Source of the DNA: Nymphaea colorata
Lineage: Eukaryota > Streptophyta > Magnoliopsida > Nymphaeales > Nymphaeaceae
Assembly (NCBI RefSeq): GCF_008831285.2
Contig: NC_045144.1
Location: 9,897,886-9,961,885, forward strand
DNA length: 64,000 bases
Direction of reading: 5' to 3'
The translations under genes and the position numbers were made by a program. Below are positions 58,438 through 64,000 of the stretch, in pieces; the first letter of the stretch is position 1; each line of letters starts with the position of its first letter. Under the pieces are notes generated by a model. The model did no database searches. It was not told the DNA's origin and saw only the letters and a program-made list of their open reading frames with translations.

Positions 58438-58656
58438 TGTCGTGAGATGTGGAGAGAGAGAGAGAATAGCAGCCGTAATTGGAGAAAGAAAACACTTGAT
58501 TCATTCACTAACCCTAATCTCCATTATAAAAAGATTATGGTAGAAAGGAGATTTACAGATTACATCAAACAGAAATAAAGGAAATATTAAAGAGATTTTA
58601 TAACTCTTTAATATTACAAAGAGCTACCTAGAAACATAGAATCTTCTAATTCAACA
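58438..58656 (-). repeat. 3' LTR of copia C
   Basis: Starts (minus) TGTTGAATTAGAAG right after the polypurine tract and probably ends ...CATCTCACGACA at 58438. It includes a GA/CT run near 58450. The second copy is outside the window, so the left border is provisional. Confidence 0.6.
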
Positions 58657-60076
58657 CTCCCCTTCAAGCTGGAGAATACATATTAAACATGCTCAGTTTG
58701 TCACAACATCTACAAAAATCACCAATAAAAATATCTAGAGCTTGGTTTTCTGAAGGAACATGAATAGTGACAATGGTTCCTCCTTGAACAGGATCCCGAA
58801 TATAATGTTAGTCCACTTCAATATGTTTAGTTCTTTCATGGAAAACTGGATTGTTTGCAATGTATGTGGCTGCTCGATTGTCACAGTACATCTTCATGGG
58901 AAGTAGAATCGACACACTTAGGCTAGATAGCATGGATCTAGCCCAAGTTAATTCTGCTGCAGTTTGAGTCATAGCTCTGTATTCAGATTCTGCACTAGAT
59001 CTTGACACCACACCTTGTTTTTTGCTTCTCCACGATATAAGGTTGTCTCCCACAAATACACAGAATCATGTGGTAGATTTCCTGTCTTCGACTGAGCCAG
59101 CATAGTTCGCATCACTATAGGCTTCCACTTCCAATGTCTTGCCTTTTGTGAACAAAAGACCTTTACCAAGAGAAGATTTCATATATTTGACCACCATCAA
59201 AGCAATATCCCAATGAACTTTCCTAGGTTTTTTCATAAATTGACTTAGCTTCCCCACTGCAAAGCTAATGTATGGTCTTGTCACAGTAACATAGAGGAGT
59301 TTTCCAATAAGGGATCTATTGATCGAGAATCCACTAATTCTGTTTGGTCATCATGAAGATGTATGCGTGGATTCATAGGTAAATTAGTCGGTTTAACTCC
59401 TAGCATCCCGGTGTCCTACAATAAATCAAGAACATACTTACGTTGAGAGAGAATGGCACCATCTCTATTTCAAGCAACCACTATTCTCAAGAAATACCAT
59501 AGTGAACCAAGATCTTTCGTCACAAAGTGTTTTTGAAGAAACAACTTTGTATCAGAAATTTCTTGATCGGAGTCACCTGTCAGGATAATATCATCAACAT
59601 AAACCACTAGAACGATGATACCCCGGGAAGTCTTTTTTGATAAATAGAGAATGATCAAACGGAGATCTCGCAAAACCACACTTTGAGACGACCTCAGAGA
59701 ACTTGTGAAACCACGTGCGAGAACTCTGCTTGAGCCCATAAATAACTTTCTTCAGTTTGCACACTTTTCCACATTTCTCCTGTCGTTCAAACCCTGGTGG
59801 TTGTTGCATATAGACAATCTCATCGAGATCACCGTACAAAAAGACATATTTGACATCAAGCTGATACATGTGTCAGTCATGGTGTACAACCACAGAAATA
59901 ATAAGACAAATGGTTCTCAACCGAGCAACCAGAGAGAAGGTCTCAAAGAAATCCACTCTGTAGGTCTGTGTGTAGGCCTTAGCAACCAACCGAGCTTTGT
60001 ATCGTTCGATATACCCATCAAAATTATATTTCACTGTGAATACCCACAATGTCACAATCAGGAGGAGGATCAACAA
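58657..60076 (-). pseudogene. copia C reverse transcriptase and RNase H, broken
   Basis: RT pieces: [20 protein letters not shown] (60000), MYQLDVKYVFLYGDLDEIVY (59810-59869), YGLKQSSRTWFHKFSEV, VVYVDDIILTGDSDQEI (active site, about 59600), KDLGSLWYFLRI. Then MTRPYISFAVGKLSQFMKKP, EAYSDANYAGSVEDRKSTT, RNase H SRSSAESEYRAMTQTAAELT and MYCDNRAATYIANNPVFHER, ending TKHIEVD with a stop at 58808. At least four frameshifts. Confidence 0.82.
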
Positions 60077-60104
60077 GTTCTCAGGTGTCTCGCTGAACTA
60101 ATGC

Positions 60105-61790
60105 CTACATCTCATCTTGCATAGCCTGTCTCCATTGGGTATCTAATAAAGCCTGCTGGTGACACGCAGGAACTGTATGAGCAGTAAGAGCTTGAATAAA
60201 CTGTTGCATACTTTTACCAACACCGTCAGTAGACACAAAATGAGATATAGGATGCAGAGTACATTGTCGCTTGCCTTTGAGAAGATCAATAGATAAGTCT
60301 TGACAGGGATCAGACGGACTAAGGCTACTCACTTCACATGAACATATTACCTCCTGAGAAGCGTTTGGTGAAGGATCATGAGAGAGGTCCTGTCGACGGG
60401 TGTAGATCAGCGGGGGATCACGAAACTTGAACACTACAGTTGAAGATTCTTTAGAAGGAGATTCAAAAGGAAATGACTCCAAAGGAATAGGAAGAAATGG
60501 TAGTGGGTTTGGCGACGGTGGCATCTCAGCAGAGATAGGAGGGGAGCTATAATAAGGTTTAGACTCAAAGAACGTGACATTTGCATTGATATACTCTTTT
60601 TGAGTTAAGGGGTCAAAGCATTTGTAGCATTTATGGTTTCTGGAGTAGCCTATAAAGATGTACTTAATGGCTTGGGCACCCAATTTATCATGTGTGGGTC
60701 CAAGTATGTGAACAAAGCATGTGCAACCAAATACTTTGGGAGCCACGGAAAACAATGGTCGTTGTGGATGCACAAGTTTAATGAGAACCTTGTTGTCAAT
60801 AGAGGATGATGGTAAACGATTGGTCAAGTAACATGTAGTGAGGATAGCATCTCCTAAAAAATATGCAGGTAAATTATTATGAAACATTAGGGAATGAGCC
60901 ACATTTAAAAGTTGTTGATGTTTTCGCTCTGCAACTTCATTTTGTTGGGAGGTATGAGGACCAGTAAACTGAAGAGAAATGCCATTATCAGAGTAAAACT
61001 TCATTAAGGTAGATGCCTTGAACTCAAGAGCGTTATCAGTGCGAATGCTTTCAACAAAAATACCAAATTGGGTCTTTATTTCAATAATAAGGTTTTTGAG
61101 AGTACATACGATTTCAGACCTTTCTTTCAAAAGGAAGACCCAAGTGACTCGAGAATAATCATCAACAATGACAAGGAAATAACGAAATCTTGACCTATTA
61201 GCAACTTTGCCAGGACTCCACACATCAACATGAAGAAGATCAAATAGTCCACAACTGGACAGACTCAGACTCGATGAATAACTGCTACGGGTGTGTTTGC
61301 CTAGTTGACAAGCTTCACACTGAAATGTCTCTGGTACTAAAAGATGAGGAAGAAGGTGACGGAGCTTGGAGACAGATGGATGACTAAGTCTGAGATGCCA
61401 CTGAAAGGAGGATGAAAATGAAGTGATCGATGATGCTGCAATACCCACTGGATTCAACAGAAAGTAGATGCCCCCTTTCTCATAGTCTCCACCAATCGTC
61501 TTCCCAGTTTGCAAGTCCTGAAATGAACATACACCAGAGTCAAATGTAACACGACAATGTAAATCATGAATCAATTGTCCAACCGATAACAGATTTGTGG
61601 GAAACTTAGGAGCATATAACACATTAAGAATTGTCATAGACTGAGAGATCTTGATATCTCCATAACCCATAATATGTGACCATCGATCATTTTCAAGTCT
61701 TACATGACGTGTCTGAGGTAATGAGTGTAGGACAGTAAACATAGAAGGTCTACTACAAAAGTGTCTTGATGCTCATGAATCAATTATCCA
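60105..61790 (-). pseudogene. copia C protease end and integrase (long open frame)
   Basis: The frame 61742-60105 has 545 codons. Just upstream the protease active site reads TTWIIDS-stop-ASRHF, where the Gly codon of DSGAS is TGA. Then NVLYAPKFPTNLLSVGQL, GAG-pre-integrase WHLRLSHPSVSKL with CEACQLGKHTR (HHCC), and integrase core: Asp in LLHVDVWSP, Asp in SIRTDNALEF, Glu in NEVAERKHQQLLN. Then VFGCTCFVHILGP, YIFIGYSRNHKCYKC and a Pro/Ser-rich linker. Catalytic residues are intact, but the element is dead because of the protease stop and RT damage. Confidence 0.85.
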
Positions 61791-62072
61791 AGTAGTACCT
61801 ATATCATGTGGGATAGTATCAACAGACATAACACTGTCTATCATGACTATAGAGGCCGATGACTGGATAGATCTGTGTGCTAGGAAGTCCTCATACTCTG
61901 ACTTGTTGATGCTCACAGTCACTGTCTCAGGGTGAGAAGAAAATAAAGACCCATCTACTACTGATGACGCTGCTTGGGCAGATCCAATAGGAGACTATAA
62001 AGAGTTCTTTCCTAGCTTAGATGCAACATTTCTTCCTAAGGGCGGCGCCGCGGTAGGACGACCATGTTTATC

Positions 62073-62520
62073 TCAACATCTGTCTTCCAAATGCCCTATT
62101 TTTCCACAATAGGTGCACTGAAATCTCCCCCGACCTTCTGCTGACCCACGACCCATGCTTCTCCCCCTAAATGAACTGCGTCCACGACCTCTTGAGGTTG
62201 CCAAGGCAGAGGCATGGATATCACTAGAGGGCGGAGAGAGGGTCATAGCAAGACGGCTGAGTCTGTTGTAGGCTTCAGTTAGGTCAGGGATCTCTGCTCT
62301 AATCAGCATCTGTGTCTTTGCTACTGCGTATTCAGAAGAGAGACCCTGTAGAAACTTCGCAACCATGGACTGTTCACCATGGGTCTTATGGCATGTTGGA
62401 CAAGGATGACTAATGCTTAAAGTTGTCCATAGATTGGCTTGAGAGAAGCAAAATACTAAGCCAGACTCTGGTCGCCCTGTTGCAAATTAAGTAATTCCTC
62501 CTCAACCTGCAATATCTTGC
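62073..62520 (-). pseudogene. copia C gag fragment
   Basis: Reads VSKILQVEEELLNLQQGDQS (62520-62460), then after shifts VAKFLQGLSSEYAVAKTQML, EAYNRLSRLAMTLSPPSSD, an Arg/Gly-rich stretch and the zinc knuckle CTYCGKIGHLEDRC ending at a stop. Interrupted on its N-terminal side by the LTR beginning at 62525. Confidence 0.75.
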
Positions 62521-62524
62521 TAAC

Positions 62525-62791
62525 TGTTAAAATAGATTGTAATGGGGAACCGGGTCCCATGGGGCATGGGTACCAAGGCTGGCTCGGTACCGTAGGCGGC
62601 ACTCTTTCTCTCCCTCCAATATAATCTTCACTTAAGTGTAATTGTTGAATTAAGTGAATAGATTTTCTCTCTCCTAGGGTTGCGGTGTGCACCTAGGTCA
62701 GAGCTTCCCGTGGTATTTTCCTCTTTCTGAGGTTTTTCCACGTATACCGTGTGTTCCTTTCTTCTTCCTTCGTGTGTTGCATGTTTCTACA
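62525..62791 (+). repeat. 5' LTR of copia D (267 bp)
   Basis: TGTTAAAATAGATTG ... GTTTCTACA, ending directly before the primer-binding site. It contains a GGTACCAAGG/CTCGGTACC pair and a CTCTCTCC run. Length is typical for plant copia LTRs. Confidence 0.75.
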
Positions 62792-62803
62792 TGGTATCAG
62801 AGC
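62792..62803 (+). other. tRNA-iMet primer-binding site of copia D
   Basis: TGGTATCAGAGC, a perfect match to the plant copia primer site, immediately after the CA of the LTR. Confidence 0.9.
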
Positions 62804-62888
62804 AAGGTTCGTGAGATCGTTCGACTTCGTCTTGTGTTTCCGCCGTCGCCCCTGCGCCGTTGGGGTTTTCCGTGCCGCCGCCGTTGGG

Positions 62889-62995
62889 ATCTTCTGCGCC
62901 GCCGCCGTCGGACGATCCAGCGCCGCCGCCGTCGGACGATCCAGCGCCGTCACGTCTCTGCGCCGCCGCCGTCGGGCGATCCAGCGCTGTCGCCA
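62889..62995 (+). repeat. 24-bp minisatellite in the leader of copia D
   Basis: Repeats of CGCCGCCGCCGTCGGACGAT plus CCAG: two perfect adjacent units (from 62898 and 62922), one partial, and a further unit after CGTCACGTCTCTG. The repeats give artefact ORFs on both strands. Confidence 0.9.
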
Positions 62996-63085
62996 ACACC
63001 TAGGGTTCCGTGTGGTGCTGGTGTTTCAGCCGCCGCTGTGTTGTCTTGTTGCTGCCTGGTGTTGTGTCTGACTTGACTGCTTGTG

Positions 63086-64000
63086 ATGGTGGAAGAGATT
63101 GCACCTAGAAGTGATGTGGCCTTTGACGCGGGCAGCGCTCCCAAGAGCGAGATCTTGCCGGTCCAGGTCACGCCCATTCGTCTGACTAAAGACAACTATC
63201 TCTCCTGGTCTGCTGCTCTCGAGATTGGGATAACGAGTCGTGGTCGTCTTCCCTATATCACAGGCGACAAACCGACGCCCAGCAAAACTGATCCTCAATG
63301 GGCGACGTGGGTGTTGGAAGACAGTCAGGTTAAGGTGTGGATCATCAGCTCTGTGTCCGCTGATATTCAGCCTCTTATTCTGTGGAAGCCGACTTCGTTT
63401 GATATATGGACTGTGCTTGCGAGGATGTATGGTCACAAGAAAAGGGTTCTGCGTATGTACCAGATTAAACGCAGTATTTATTCTCTGAAACAGGGTGACC
63501 TGTCTGTTGCTTCCTTCTATGCAGCCCTGAAAACTAAGTGGGAGGAACTTGATTATCATGTGAATGATAACTGGGACTGTGGTTCTGATCATGCCCGGTA
63601 CTGGGAAAAGGAATGGATGGACCAGACGTTCCTTTTCCTTGGAGGCTTGCGTGATGAGTTTGAATCCATTTGGAGTCAAATTCTCAACTGTGATGAGATT
63701 CCTGGAATAGAAGATGTTTATGCCAGAGTGGAATTCGAGGAACAAAGGCGCCAAGTGATGCAGATTGACTCCAGTCATGGGAATGGTCCCTCGGCCTTTG
63801 TTAACCGTTCTTCTGTGTCTGGCCAGCGCCCTATTAGGCGATGTACACATTGTCACAAGTCAGGACATTCTGTTGACTTTTGTTGGGATCTACACCCTGA
63901 GAAGAGACTTGTTCGTGGTCGCCCTCCGTCTAGTCGGCGAGGTTCTCTTGTGCAGGACTCAAATCAGAGTGGTTCTTCAAGTGGTGAAAAGTCGAGGCTT
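63086..64000 (+). CDS. gag of copia D (open to window edge)
   Basis: Starts ATG GTG GAA GAG and stays open for 305 codons to the last base. RLTKDNYLSWSAAL at residues 32-45 is the N-terminal gag motif of plant copia (DUF4219-like). VLRMYQIKRSIYSLKQGDLS then FYAALKTKWEELD and FLFLGGLRDEFESIWSQIL are the retrotransposon gag (UBN2-like) core. The CCHC zinc knuckle CTHCHKSGHSVDFC is at residues 253-266, followed by an Arg/Ser-rich segment. gag packages element RNA in cytoplasmic particles. No stop, shift or missing zinc ligand, unlike every other gag in the window. This, with the perfect primer site, suggests recent insertion. Confidence 0.88.
   Translation, partial: MVEEIAPRSDVAFDAGSAPKSEILPVQVTPIRLTKDNYLSWSAALEIGITSRGRLPYITGDKPTPSKTDPQWATWVLEDSQVKVWIISSVSADIQPLILWKPTSFDIWTVLARMYGHKKRVLRMYQIKRSIYSLKQGDLSVASFYAALKTKWEELDYHVNDNWDCGSDHARYWEKEWMDQTFLFLGGLRDEFESIWSQILNCDEIPGIEDVYARVEFEEQRRQVMQIDSSHGNGPSAFVNRSSVSGQRPIRRCTHCHKSGHSVDFCWDLHPEKRLVRGRPPSSRRGSLVQDSNQSGSSSGEKSRL

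Larger units (their letters stand above)
58438..62524 (-). mobile_element. Ty1/copia element C (minus), truncated in gag by insertion of element D
   Basis: Order on the minus strand: gag (62520-62073), protease (about 61790), GAG-pre-integrase and integrase (61742-60105), RT (60076-59470), RNase H (59284-58700), polypurine tract CTTGAAGGGGAG, 3' LTR (58656-58438). Its 5' LTR and gag start are displaced beyond the right edge by element D at 62525. Confidence 0.85.
62525..64000 (+). mobile_element. Ty1/copia element D (plus), apparently young, continues past right edge
   Basis: 5' LTR (62525-62791), perfect primer-binding site, 24-bp repeat leader and an open gag of at least 305 codons. It is inserted in the gag of copia C. 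The 3' end is outside the window, so full integrity and target duplication cannot be judged; the 5 bp left of the LTR are CTAAC. Confidence 0.85.

Noticed and set aside
62792-62803. tRNA-like TGGTATCAGAGC
   Set aside because: It is a retrotransposon primer-binding site; no tRNA fold surrounds it.
62693-62999. Minus-strand ALDRPTAAA-type repeat proteins
   Set aside because: Shadow of the 24-bp minisatellite in the copia D leader.

Overview
The window is nuclear DNA of a seed plant, most likely an angiosperm. It is AT-rich, dominated by LTR retrotransposons, and holds one well-supported host gene with GT-AG introns plus remnants of plant-specific families (PLS-class PPR, F-box/LRR/FBD, subtilase). 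The species cannot be named from the sequence. I saw no tRNA, rRNA, CRISPR array, operon or prokaryotic signal.

Layout. (1) 1-7947, minus: the 5' three exons (815 codons) of a plant SCAPER-like gene; its 3' part lies beyond the left edge. Intron 1 carries a 1.29-kb foldback transposable element with flanking 7-bp repeats (5593-6880) and, 53 bp away, a 21-bp hairpin. (2) 8.3-10.2 kb: anonymous AT-rich DNA. (3) 10.3-30.0 kb: a nested nest of retroelements. An old Ty1/copia relic (10.3-12.7 and 29.2-30.0 kb) is split by a 16.5-kb Ty3/gypsy element of the Tat/Ogre type (12712-29218, exact 5-bp target duplication ATTAT). That element has very long LTRs, an extra ORF before gag, gag-PR-RT-RH-archaeal-type RH-INT, and tandem repeats before the 3' LTR. 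All of its genes are broken. (4) 30.1-36.9 kb: compound microsatellite, PPR pseudogene fragment, and an F-box/FBD pseudogene whose 3' end plus about 0.8 kb of flank is duplicated as an inverted repeat (31682-32776 against 33667-34758). (5) 37.2-43.5 kb: a CACTA-like end and two related, 5'-truncated copia elements in tandem that share a middle LTR. (6) 44.7-52.7 kb: more F-box gene fragments, including a 2.3-kb near-perfect palindrome (46769-49083), repeated leader pieces of the same family and a subtilase pseudogene. (7) 52.7-58.4 kb: mostly anonymous, with a LINE ORF1 fragment at 54.9-55.8 kb. (8) 58.4-64 kb: a minus-strand copia element whose gag is interrupted at 62525 by a plus-strand copia element with a clean LTR, perfect tRNA-Met primer site and an open gag running off the window.

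How it fits together. SCAPER is the only gene that looks functional. The rest is a record of insertions, truncations and inversions. The recurring theme is long inverted repeats: one in the SCAPER intron and two built from F-box gene pieces. Each could fold into a long hairpin RNA if transcribed, which makes them candidate small-RNA loci. This is inference; no expression evidence is available here.
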